Made by a program: the position numbers and the translations under genes. Shown here piece by piece: positions 19,437 to 27,670 of a DNA stretch of 64,000 bases (positions within the stretch are counted from its first letter, which is position 1; each line of letters starts with the position of its first letter). The stretch is from positions 248,001 to 312,000 of the forward strand of contig NZ_BMGT01000004.1 of assembly GCF_014640335.1 (NCBI RefSeq). The letters run 5' to 3'. The notes beneath the pieces were generated by a model, which had not been told where the DNA came from, searched no databases, and saw only the letters and a list, made by a program, of their open reading frames with translations. The stretch comes from Edaphobacter dinghuensis (GTDB taxonomy: Bacteria > Acidobacteriota > Terriglobia > Terriglobales > Acidobacteriaceae).

Positions 19437-21275
19437 ATGAAGTCTGGTGATTGGCTGCTGGGAGCGTTGATTCTGCTCTTGAATGTTATCTCTGGAGTCG
19501 CTCAGGTAGACGTATTGACGCAGCACAATAACCTCGAGCGGACCGGCGCAAATCTGCACGAGACCGTTCTGACGCACGAGAACGTCAACGTGAAGCAGTT
19601 CGGCATGCTCTTCAAGCGTGTGGTAGACGATCAGGTTTATGGCCAGCCGCTCTATGTATCGCACGTAAAAGTGGGCGGCGGTTTTCACGATGTGGTCTAC
19701 GTGACGACTGTGAACAATAGCGTCTATGCCTTCGATGCCAATGACGCGGGTGCATCGACTCCAATTTGGCATGTAAACTTCGGCGCACCGGCGGACTTGC
19801 ATGACGCAAAATTCGGCTGCCTCGATATCAATGGCAAGATGGGGATCATCGGAACTCCGGTGATCGATCGCCAGAGCGGTACGTTCTATGTTGTGGCGCT
19901 CACGCGCGTGGGTGGTGGTTTCATGCAGCGGCTTCATGCTCTGGATATTGCGACCGGCGCGGATATGCCGGACAGCCCTGTGACTATCACGGCGAAAGAC
20001 TTTGATCCGCTGATGGAGAATCAGCGACCTGCTCTTCTGCTCTCGCATGGGGTGGTGTATGTGGGCTACGCCTCGCACTGCGATAAGGAGCCGTACCACG
20101 GCTTTCTGATGGGTTACGATGCGAAGACCCTGCACCAGACGGCTGTGCTGAACACATCACCGACAGGCTCTGAGGCGAGTATCTGGCAGTCTGGCCAGGC
20201 GCCGGCCGTAGATGCGGAGGGCAATATCTATGTGGTTACGGGGAACGGTTCGTGGGACGGCAAAGTTAACTTCAGCGAGAGCTTTCTGCGGCTCAGCCCG
20301 GAGTTGAAGCTGCTGGACTGGTTTACCCCGACCAATCACCTTGAGCTGGATGCGAAGGACATGGACCTTGACTCCTCCGGTGCGACGCTCATCCCCGGAA
20401 CAAACCTTGTGCTGGGCGGCGGCAAGCAGGGCGTTCTGTATGTTCTCGACAAGCGGCACCTTGGACATCTCGGTGATGAAAATGCGTTACAGCACTTTCA
20501 GGCTGGTAAATCGCACCTGCACAGCTTCGTTTACTGGAAGAGCGACAGCAAAGGCTCTCTGCTCTACCTGTGGGGACAAACTGACCGATTACGCGTCTTT
20601 GGATTGAACGGAGATAAAGTAACCGAAACTCCAGTGATGACAAGGTCTGAGGTAAACCAGGGACATCCAGGTGCCATGCTGTCGATTTCGGCTAACGGCG
20701 GCAAAGAAGGAATTTTATGGGCTGCCATTCATGCGACCGGAGATTCATGGCACGAGTCCCGGCCCGGAGTTCTTCATGCCTACGACGCTGACGATATCAG
20801 CCATGAGCTTTGGAACTCGCTTGAAGACCCTGCGCGCGACGACTGCAACAACTACTCAAAGATGGCTCCTCCTACGATTGCGAACGGCAAGGTATACCTC
20901 GCCAGCTTTGGCACGGAAAACATAGGAACGGGACAGTTCTGCGTCTATGGGTTACTGCCGGATGGGCCACCTCCCGCAGCTCCCGAGGGGCTTCGTGCCA
21001 GTGTGCAGGATGGTGTAGTCTCGCTCACCTGGGTTGCTGTGTCGGGAGCGAGAACTTATACCGTAAAGGCTTTGAATACCGCCAACGGCGAACCGAACAC
21101 GCTTGCCACGGGCTTAGTCTCAACAGGATTTACCGGAATTACGCCATACGAAGGAACGTCTACTTACGTCGTCACAGCATTGAACTCAAATGGCGAGAGC
21201 ATTTCTTCCAAGCCTGTTACCGTTGATCTGCGACACGCTGCCGCCGTTCAGCGAAGCCATGTAATGATGCACTGA
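19437..21275 (+). CDS. secreted PQQ-type beta-propeller protein with C-terminal fibronectin III domain
   Basis: A signal peptide (residues 1-23, ending GVAQ) is followed by a long propeller region. Repeating strands such as VYVTTVNNSVYAFDA, FYVVALTRVGG, IYVVTGNGSWDG and VLYVLDKRHLG are typical of PQQ/YVTN-like propellers common in acidobacteria. After a Pro-rich linker (PDGPPPAAPEG) comes one FN3 domain (about residues 515-605). No catalytic PQQ-dehydrogenase residues are evident, so a surface-binding or structural role is likely. ATG at 19437 has GAGGGAG 7 bases upstream and lies 2 bases after the pump's stop, so it is probably co-transcribed with it. Confidence 0.75.
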   Translation: MKSGDWLLGALILLLNVISGVAQVDVLTQHNNLERTGANLHETVLTHENVNVKQFGMLFKRVVDDQVYGQPLYVSHVKVGGGFHDVVYVTTVNNSVYAFDANDAGASTPIWHVNFGAPADLHDAKFGCLDINGKMGIIGTPVIDRQSGTFYVVALTRVGGGFMQRLHALDIATGADMPDSPVTITAKDFDPLMENQRPALLLSHGVVYVGYASHCDKEPYHGFLMGYDAKTLHQTAVLNTSPTGSEASIWQSGQAPAVDAEGNIYVVTGNGSWDGKVNFSESFLRLSPELKLLDWFTPTNHLELDAKDMDLDSSGATLIPGTNLVLGGGKQGVLYVLDKRHLGHLGDENALQHFQAGKSHLHSFVYWKSDSKGSLLYLWGQTDRLRVFGLNGDKVTETPVMTRSEVNQGHPGAMLSISANGGKEGILWAAIHATGDSWHESRPGVLHAYDADDISHELWNSLEDPARDDCNNYSKMAPPTIANGKVYLASFGTENIGTGQFCVYGLLPDGPPPAAPEGLRASVQDGVVSLTWVAVSGARTYTVKALNTANGEPNTLATGLVSTGFTGITPYEGTSTYVVTALNSNGESISSKPVTVDLRHAAAVQRSHVMMH

Positions 21276-21763
21276 TGTTCAAGGGGACGCGCACCATGAG
21301 AACCGCTATCGGACTCGATTTGCAGGTATGGGCCCTGCGGCGTATGGACACACTGAACAGGCGGTTCCGGCGCACGCCGTCCACGGCAGAGCATCTTGCC
21401 ACAGGCCTGCGTGGCGAACGGGAAGCACTCTTTCATCTGCGAACTCTCGGCTACACCGTCGTAGCGCGACGATGGAAGAGCGCAAAGCTACGCGGTGACG
21501 TCGACCTGATCGGCTGGGATGAGGACTGGCTCTGCTTCATTGAAGTTAAGACGAGGACAGGAAGAGATCCGCTGGCGCCTGCCGAGTTTGCCGTAGACGC
21601 CGACAAGCAGGAGATGTTGCGAAAGATGGCACGCGCTTATCTGCGCAGTTTTCCCGAGAAGTTACGGCGTGAGGTTCCAGTGCGTTTCGATATCGTTTCG
21701 GTGTATTTGCAACAGGCTACGGTCGAGTTCGACGTATACAAAGGAGCATTCGGATGGGAGTGA
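21275..21763 (+). CDS. YraN/UPF0102 family nuclease-like protein
   Basis: The UPF0102 core is clear: GLRGEREALFHLRTLGYTVVARRWKS, then RGDVDLIGWDEDWLCFIEVKTRTG, which contains the restriction-endonuclease-like D-x(n)-E-x-K active-site pattern. Family members are small cytoplasmic proteins usually found next to rnhB and are linked to DNA processing. Here it has an unusual neighbour, the propeller gene, whose TGA overlaps its ATG. ATG at 21296 is an alternative start that removes 7 residues. Confidence 0.85.
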   Translation: MFKGTRTMRTAIGLDLQVWALRRMDTLNRRFRRTPSTAEHLATGLRGEREALFHLRTLGYTVVARRWKSAKLRGDVDLIGWDEDWLCFIEVKTRTGRDPLAPAEFAVDADKQEMLRKMARAYLRSFPEKLRREVPVRFDIVSVYLQQATVEFDVYKGAFGWE

Positions 21764-22245
21764 CTTACACGCAGGGAACTAAGTTAGAACTGCTCGATCC
21801 AATTGAGCTGGGTAAGCAGGTGACAGCGGTAGTGCGGCAGGCTCTGCCATGGCTGCAAACACTTACAGAAGCTTCGGCCAGTCGTCCCGAAAAGACAGGT
21901 AAGTGGTGTGCGAAAGAGGTTATTGGTCACCTGACCGATTCGGCGATCAACAATCACGCAAGGGTGATGAGGTTGCAGATTGAGACCGAACCAAACCTGC
22001 GCGGCTATGAGCAAATGGCCTGGGTCGATCTGCAGCGCTATGCGGACCGGGAATGGAGCAAAGTGCTTGAGAGTTGGGCCATGTTAAACGAGCATTTTGC
22101 CTGGGCGGTCAGCCACGTTGACAAGGCGCACCTGACAAATATGGGAACGATAGAGGGAGACGAACTGACCCTCGGGTTTTTGATCGAAGACTATATCGCG
22201 CACATGGAGCACCATCTGCGTGCATTGAAAACCTGGACGATATAG
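21754..22245 (+). CDS. DinB-like (DUF664/DinB_2) four-helix protein
   Basis: A 163-residue helical protein of the DinB/YfiT superfamily. The metal-binding His residues are visible in VIGHLTDSAINNH (first helix) and DYIAHMEHHLRALKTW (last helix), and WCAKEVIGHL is the usual motif. Members are thiol-dependent transferases or of unknown function, often stress related. It overlaps the yraN end by 10 bases, so the two are translationally linked. Confidence 0.8.
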   Translation: MGVTYTQGTKLELLDPIELGKQVTAVVRQALPWLQTLTEASASRPEKTGKWCAKEVIGHLTDSAINNHARVMRLQIETEPNLRGYEQMAWVDLQRYADREWSKVLESWAMLNEHFAWAVSHVDKAHLTNMGTIEGDELTLGFLIEDYIAHMEHHLRALKTWTI

Positions 22246-22314
22246 CGAGTCCATGCAACATCCATTTTTGCGGCGGCGGTGTCTAATATAGGTGGATACC
22301 GAGGTGAAGAGACG

Positions 22315-22785
22315 ATGACGCTGCTGAATGCTCCGCAATATAACGCCCACCGCGAGGCGCGAAACCGTAATTTATTGGTAGGTGGCGGAGTTTTGATCGT
22401 GGTATTGGTAGTGCTCTACTTGGGTGGCTATATGCTGGGGCACGGATGGTTCTTCTCGAACCTTCCGGTCGAGCACAAGATCAATACGTTTATGACCGAT
22501 CTCCAAAATAAGGATTACAAGACGGCATATGGCATCTGGATGAATGACCCCAAATGGGAGCAGCATCCGCAGAATTACGATTACAAGTTGCAGCGGTTCA
22601 TCGAGGATTGGACGACCGCCAGCGACTGGGGTCCCATCACATCGCATCACGTAGACATCTCCAAGCGTGACGGCTCTGGCATCATCATCGCGGTGACCGT
22701 GAACAACAGCCCCAAGAAGTTGTTTCTTTGGTACGAGCGATCGAACGGAACGTTGACCTACTCGCCGCGCGAACTACAGTATTAG
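22315..22785 (+). CDS. single-TM hypothetical protein
   Basis: A 156-residue protein with one TM helix after a short basic cytoplasmic segment (GGGVLIVVLVVLYLGGYMLG). A soluble domain of ~105 residues follows, with FMTDLQNKDYKTAYGIW and a beta-rich C-terminus. The layout resembles NTF2-like DUF4878 proteins, where a pair of helices is followed by a curved sheet; that assignment is only tentative. ATG at 22315 has a GAGGTGAAGA stretch just upstream and is preferred to GTG at 22279. Confidence 0.65.
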   Translation: MTLLNAPQYNAHREARNRNLLVGGGVLIVVLVVLYLGGYMLGHGWFFSNLPVEHKINTFMTDLQNKDYKTAYGIWMNDPKWEQHPQNYDYKLQRFIEDWTTASDWGPITSHHVDISKRDGSGIIIAVTVNNSPKKLFLWYERSNGTLTYSPRELQY

Positions 22786-22878
22786 CGCGGCTCCGGCGTC
22801 ACTGCGTGCAATGCGAAACGAAGACCATGTAAAGTTCTCCTACGCTCTTTTTAAAGAAAAGTCGGGGAGATCAGTCCA

Positions 22879-25590
22879 TTGCGTATACGATTTCAGCGGT
22901 CAGTACTATCCTGCATGGTTGCCGGAGTTTTAGCTTTGTTCAGCACGCCTCCTGCCTCGGCAAGTTCTGCTCTCCCCGCGCCTGTCGTGGTCTCTTCCGG
23001 CTGGCAGTTGCAGGATGCCGCTAAAGTCTCGCAATCCGGAGACGCCGTCTCACTCCCTACCTTCACTCCGCAGAACTGGTATGCCGCAACCGTCCCCGGT
23101 ACAGTGCTCACCAGCCTCGTCAATAATGGCGTCTACCCCGAGCCGCTCTACGGCGAAAACAACCGTCCCGACAAAATTCCCGAGAGCCTCTGCCGCACAC
23201 CCTATTGGTATCGCGCCGTCATCACTGTGCCGAAGTCTTACGATCACCATCAAACGTGGCTCAACTTCGACGGCATCAACTACGCCTCTCAAATCTGGCT
23301 GAACGGCAAACAGATCGGCACCACCAAGGGTGCCTTCATCCGTGGAACCTTCGACATCACATCGCTCGTCAAGCCGGGCAAGCAAGCTGTACTGGCAGTG
23401 CTCGTCTCGCCGCAGCCACATCCCGGCGTTCCACACGAGCACACCATCCGCAACGGCATGGGGCTGAACGGCGGCATCACTGCCATCGATGGACCGACAT
23501 TTCTCTCCACCATCGGCTGGGATTGGATTCCTGCTATTCGCGACCGCGACACCGGTATCTGGCGTAAGGTCTACCTCTCTGCAAGTGGGCCTGTCGTTAT
23601 CAAAAATCCCCGAGTAGAAACCGACTTGCCTCTGCCCAAGTTAGATTCGGCGGATGTCTCTATCCAGACCACCGTCGAGAACACGAGCGATCAACCCCAA
23701 AAAGGCAGCCTCAAAGGCAGTTTCGGCGGCATCAACTTTCAGACAGAGGTAGAGCTTGCACCGCACGCCTCAACGCTCGTTGCGCTCGACCCAAAAAACA
23801 TGCCGGTGCTGCGCGTCAGCAATCCGAAGCTCTGGTGGCCAAACGGCTACGGCCCGCAAAATCTCTATAACCTTCACCTCAGCTTCCAGATCAAGAAGCA
23901 GATCTCCGACACGAGCGATGTCAGCTTCGGCATCCGCAAGATCACCTACTCTGTTCCCGACTCTGAAAACCTCACCGTCTCCGTCAACGGTGTTCGTATC
24001 TTCATCCGCGGAGGCGACTGGGGCCTCGACGAGGCGATGAAGCGCATTCCCCGCGAGCGCCTCGAAGCTGAGATTCGCATGCACAAAATGGCCAACATCA
24101 ATCTCATTCGCAACTGGGTCGGCCAAAGCACGAACGAGGACTTCTACGAGCTATGCGACAAGTACGGCATCCTTCTCTGGGACGAGTTCTTCCAGCCCAA
24201 CCCCAGCGATGGCCCCAACCCTACCGACCTGCCAACGTACATGGCCAACGTCCGCGACAAGATTCTCCGTTTCCGCAACCATCCCTCCATCGCAATCTGG
24301 TGCGCGCGCAACGAAGGCTATCCACCTAAGGAGATCGATGATCTGCTGCGTCCTATGATGGCAGAGCTCGATCCCAACCGCCTCTATCAGCCCAGCTCCA
24401 CCGCAGGCCACGGTGTCTTTTCGAGCGGTCCGTACCATTGGCGCACACCGCGCGAGTTCTACGACTTCAAGCATGCCTTCAAGACCGAGATCGGCAGTGT
24501 CTCCATTCCTACGCTCGAGTCCATCCACGGCATGATGCCGCAGAAGGACTGGGAGATCATCAACGACGACTGGGCCGAACATGATTTCGCCCGCGGCGCC
24601 TCCGGCGGCGATACCTACCGCAATGTGATCGAGGCTCGCTACGGCAAGCTGGCCAATCTCGCCGACTTCGTTCGCAAGGCCCAGCTCGCCAACTACGAGG
24701 CCTTCCGCGCCATGTATGAGGGCCGCAACGCCAAGCTCTTCAACCCCAGCACCGCCATCATTACGTGGATGAGCAATCCGGCGCAGCCGAGCTTCGTCTG
24801 GCAGCTCTATCACCACGACCTCGAGCCCAACTCGTCTCTCTTCGCCGTTGAGAAGGCAGGCGAGCTCCAGCACATCCAACTGAACGAGAGCAACGGCGAC
24901 GTTCAGGTCATCAATAATCTCCCCATCGCATTGACGGGTGTCACCGCGCACATCTCCATCTATAACCTCGACGGCTCCATCCCTTATCAGCACGACTTTA
25001 ACGTCACCGCTCCACCCAGTGTCGCCACCAGTCTTGGCATAGTGCCGTGGCCTGCGAACCTGTCGGCCGTCCACTTCGTCAAGCTCGACCTGCACGACGC
25101 CTCCGGCAAACTTCTCTCCACCAACTTCTACTGGCGCGCTCTGCCCGAGCATCAGGACGACCTCACCGCTCTCAATCAGTTACGCACCGTTACTCTAGAC
25201 GCCAAGGTTGAGCGCCACGACGCCGACGGCAAATGCCTGCTCACGGTCACGCTGCACAACCCCGGTTCACAGGTAGCGTTGATGGCTCACCTGCAACTGC
25301 GTCGCCAGCACTCAGGCGAGCGCGTCCTTCCCGTCTTCTATAGCGACAACTACGTCTCGCTCGTTCCTAACGAGACCAGGACCATCTCGATTGAAGCCAG
25401 CGCAGCCGATCTCAAGGGCGAGACGCCGTTGGTTGTCCTCGATGGTTGGAACATCGCAGTCACGCCATCCTCATCATCCGCTGCCGCCATTGCACTCAAC
25501 GTCGATGCCCAGGTCAATCACTGGCCCGTCACCGGCATTCCCATGTACGTTCCGCCTCCGGTACCCGCGGCCTCGGGACAGACAAACTAA
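22879..25590 (+). CDS. secreted GH2 glycoside hydrolase (beta-mannosidase / exo-beta-glucosaminidase-like)
   Basis: A retaining exo-glycosidase with a signal peptide (residues ~1-29, ending ASAS). A GH2 sugar-binding domain follows (TPYWYRAVITVP, WLNFDGINYASQIWLNGKQIG), then Ig-like domains and a TIM barrel. In the barrel the acid/base Glu479 lies in WCARNEGYP and the candidate nucleophile Glu537 in FKTEIGSVSIPT. The order fits the beta-mannosidase and exo-beta-D-glucosaminidase (CsxA) branch; the substrate is not determined. The TTG start at 22879 has GGGGAGAT 8 bases upstream. Codon use is strongly C-ending, unlike its neighbours. A sugar-acid type MFS transporter begins 9 bases after the stop. 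Confidence 0.88.
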   Translation: MRIRFQRSVLSCMVAGVLALFSTPPASASSALPAPVVVSSGWQLQDAAKVSQSGDAVSLPTFTPQNWYAATVPGTVLTSLVNNGVYPEPLYGENNRPDKIPESLCRTPYWYRAVITVPKSYDHHQTWLNFDGINYASQIWLNGKQIGTTKGAFIRGTFDITSLVKPGKQAVLAVLVSPQPHPGVPHEHTIRNGMGLNGGITAIDGPTFLSTIGWDWIPAIRDRDTGIWRKVYLSASGPVVIKNPRVETDLPLPKLDSADVSIQTTVENTSDQPQKGSLKGSFGGINFQTEVELAPHASTLVALDPKNMPVLRVSNPKLWWPNGYGPQNLYNLHLSFQIKKQISDTSDVSFGIRKITYSVPDSENLTVSVNGVRIFIRGGDWGLDEAMKRIPRERLEAEIRMHKMANINLIRNWVGQSTNEDFYELCDKYGILLWDEFFQPNPSDGPNPTDLPTYMANVRDKILRFRNHPSIAIWCARNEGYPPKEIDDLLRPMMAELDPNRLYQPSSTAGHGVFSSGPYHWRTPREFYDFKHAFKTEIGSVSIPTLESIHGMMPQKDWEIINDDWAEHDFARGASGGDTYRNVIEARYGKLANLADFVRKAQLANYEAFRAMYEGRNAKLFNPSTAIITWMSNPAQPSFVWQLYHHDLEPNSSLFAVEKAGELQHIQLNESNGDVQVINNLPIALTGVTAHISIYNLDGSIPYQHDFNVTAPPSVATSLGIVPWPANLSAVHFVKLDLHDASGKLLSTNFYWRALPEHQDDLTALNQLRTVTLDAKVERHDADGKCLLTVTLHNPGSQVALMAHLQLRRQHSGERVLPVFYSDNYVSLVPNETRTISIEASAADLKGETPLVVLDGWNIAVTPSSSSAAAIALNVDAQVNHWPVTGIPMYVPPPVPAASGQTN

Positions 25591-25599
25591 AGTGGAGTA

Positions 25600-26907
25600 A
25601 TGGTGCAGGCAGTGGAATCAGTTAACGGCAGGGAAGTCTACGCGAAGATCACGCTGCGGCTTATCCCGTATCTCTTCCTGCTCTACATCGTGGCGTATCT
25701 TGACCGCGTCAATGTCGGCTTCGCCGCCATGGACATGCAGCGCGAGCTGCACTACAGCAACACCGTCTACGGAACCGGCGCGGGCATCTTCTTTATTGGC
25801 TCCGCGCTCTTCGATCTTCCCAGCAACCTCATGCTGGCCCGCGTCGGCGCAAAGGTCTGGATCGCACGCATCATGATCTCGTGGGGCATCATCTCCACCT
25901 GCATGATGTTCGTGCGCTCGCCCGAATCGTTCTACATCCTTCGTTTTCTTCTCGGAGCCTGCGAGGCCGGATTCTTTCCCGGCATGATCTTCTATCTCAC
26001 CTACTGGTACCCTTCGCACGAGCGCGCCCGCGCCGTAGCCAAGTTCATGACCGCAACTTCGCTTGCCGGTGTAGTTGGCGGCCCGCTCTCCAGCGCCTTG
26101 CTGCGCCTCGACGGCTTCAAAGGATTGGCGGGCTGGCAGTGGCTCTTCCTCTCCGAAGGCATACCAACCATCCTGCTCGGCATCTCCGTACTCTTCCTGC
26201 TAAAGAACAAGCCCGAAGAAGTTCATTGGCTCAAGCCGGAAGAGAAGGCATGGCTCGCCGACGAGTTGCAGCGCGACCGCATCCGCTACGGCGCAGCGGA
26301 GCATCACGCCCTGCGCGACGCCATCCGCCTGCCCATGCTCTGGCTGCTCGCCGGAGCCTACTTCGTCAGCCAGGTCGGTGTCTACATCGTCAACCTGTGG
26401 ATGCCGCTCATCCTCAGCACGTTCTCCGGTGGCGCGCATACGGCCAGCGTCATCGCACGTTATGCCACGCTGCCGTATCTCGCTGCAGCCATCTTTACCG
26501 TGATCGTAGGCTGGAACTCCGATCGCACCACCGAGCGCCGCTGGCACATCGCCGGCTGCCTGCTACTCGCCGCAACCGGCTTCGCGTGGACGGCGGTTGC
26601 GCACAACATCGTGGTCGCCATTGTCGCCATGACCTTCGCCGCCATGGGCCTGTGGAGCATGATGGGCCCCTTCTGGACGTTGACCACCAGCGTCCTCGGC
26701 GACGCAGCAGCAGCGGCAGCCGTTGCCATTCTCACTACCATCGGCGGTGTAGGCGCCTTCCTCGGCCCATACTCCATCGGCAGAATCCGCGACATCACCC
26801 ACAGTTTTCAAGGCGGCCTCTACGCCATGAGCGCACTGGCAGTCGGCGCCGCGTTGCTGGCTCTTGCCGCAAGATCAGGGAAACAGTCGCCCAAGACAAA
26901 ATCCTGA
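25600..26907 (+). CDS. MFS transporter, anion:cation symporter (ACS) family
   Basis: A 12-TM major facilitator. YLFLLYIVAYLDRVNVGFAAM in TM1, GIFFIGSALFDLPSNLML in TM2, and RFLLGACEAGFFPGMIFYLTYWYP in TM4 are the signatures of ACS transporters for tartrate, galactonate, hexuronate and related organic anions. It follows the GH2 gene by 9 bases and shares its C-rich codon use, so the two probably form an operon in which the enzyme releases and the transporter imports a sugar or sugar acid. The substrate is inferred only. Confidence 0.9.
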   Translation: MVQAVESVNGREVYAKITLRLIPYLFLLYIVAYLDRVNVGFAAMDMQRELHYSNTVYGTGAGIFFIGSALFDLPSNLMLARVGAKVWIARIMISWGIISTCMMFVRSPESFYILRFLLGACEAGFFPGMIFYLTYWYPSHERARAVAKFMTATSLAGVVGGPLSSALLRLDGFKGLAGWQWLFLSEGIPTILLGISVLFLLKNKPEEVHWLKPEEKAWLADELQRDRIRYGAAEHHALRDAIRLPMLWLLAGAYFVSQVGVYIVNLWMPLILSTFSGGAHTASVIARYATLPYLAAAIFTVIVGWNSDRTTERRWHIAGCLLLAATGFAWTAVAHNIVVAIVAMTFAAMGLWSMMGPFWTLTTSVLGDAAAAAAVAILTTIGGVGAFLGPYSIGRIRDITHSFQGGLYAMSALAVGAALLALAARSGKQSPKTKS

Positions 26908-26958
26908 TTTTCAGAGTGGTCGAATGTAATGAAATGGTTTAGTTCTAAATAGTTGAAT

Positions 26959-26990
26959 GAGTAAATAGTTTAGTATCGAACTATTTGCTC
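26959..26990. promoter_or_regulatory. AT-rich inverted repeat upstream of the MarR gene
   Basis: GAGTAAATAGTT (26959-26970) pairs with AACTATTTGCTC (26979-26990) at 11 of 12 positions around an 8-base centre. A further direct copy of AAATAGTT lies at 26947-26954. It sits ~125 bases upstream of the MarR start and downstream of the MFS stop. It could be a MarR operator or a weak terminator hairpin. A TTGACA at 27023-27028 with GATGTT 16 bases on may be the marR promoter. Confidence 0.4.
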
Positions 26991-27114
26991 ATAGGCAAAT
27001 GCTGATTCCTTGCGTTCCATTTTTGACATTCCGTAGTCCATTTCGATGTTTCTGCGGTCATTTAATACATCATGTTGAGATGTAAATTGAATCTCGTTGC
27101 GATATACTATATTC

Positions 27115-27591
27115 ATGACGCCGCAATCTTCCTACGAGGCGCTTCCATCCGCTACGGCCCAGACTCAAGCCGATGATGCGATTCGGAACCTTGCATGGTT
27201 TCGCTATAACCTCCGCAAATTTTTGCGATTCAGCGAGAAGGCTGCGCGGCAATGCGGAGTCACGCCGCAACAGCATCAACTGATGCTGGGTGTTGCCGGA
27301 TACACCGGACGAGGAACTGCGACCGTTTCAGAGCTGGCCGAATTCCTGCAGGAGCGTCACAACTCTGTAGTGGGATTGGTGGAACGTGCTGCACAGCGCG
27401 GCTTGGTCCGTAAGGAGCATGACACGCAGGATCGCAGGTTTGTCCTGGTTTCGTTGACTCCGCAAGGAGAACAGATTCTTGCACGGCTGACGGAGCTGCA
27501 CAAGGAAGAGGTAAAAGCTGCGCGAGAGGCCCTGGTCAAGGTGCCGAAGGTGCCTGCACAGGTACTTGAAGTAAAGAAAAAGGCCGTGTGA
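27115..27591 (+). CDS. MarR family transcriptional regulator
   Basis: A winged helix protein of 158 residues. TVSELAEFLQERHNSVVGLVERAAQRGLV is the helix-turn-helix and DTQDRRFVLVSLTPQGEQIL the wing, the standard MarR pattern. ATG at 27115 is preferred to TTG 6 codons upstream. It is a dimeric DNA-binding repressor that usually responds to phenolic or stress ligands. The gene stands 79 bases before the ClC gene and may control it, itself, or the preceding transporter. Confidence 0.88.
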   Translation: MTPQSSYEALPSATAQTQADDAIRNLAWFRYNLRKFLRFSEKAARQCGVTPQQHQLMLGVAGYTGRGTATVSELAEFLQERHNSVVGLVERAAQRGLVRKEHDTQDRRFVLVSLTPQGEQILARLTELHKEEVKAAREALVKVPKVPAQVLEVKKKAV

Positions 27592-27670
27592 CGCGAAGAT
27601 CGCTCACAATGGCTAGGTTTCGAAAATATCCAACAATCTTGGAACGGCAAAGGCAAAGACAGTCGATCAA

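Noticed and set aside
19290-20135. 281-codon minus-strand frame opposite the propeller gene
   Set aside because: Antisense shadow spanning the boundary of two real + strand genes.
24151-25152. 333-codon minus-strand frame inside the GH2 gene
   Set aside because: It is the antisense shadow of a GC-rich coding region; its Val/Gly/Glu-rich composition is typical of such shadows.
25881-26942. 353-codon + strand frame overlapping the MFS transporter
   Set aside because: An Arg/His-rich out-of-frame reading of the transporter gene, with no domain and no ribosome-binding site.
27592-27670. Fluoride riboswitch before the first ClC gene
   Set aside because: I looked for the conserved crcB-motif pattern before both ClC genes and saw none.
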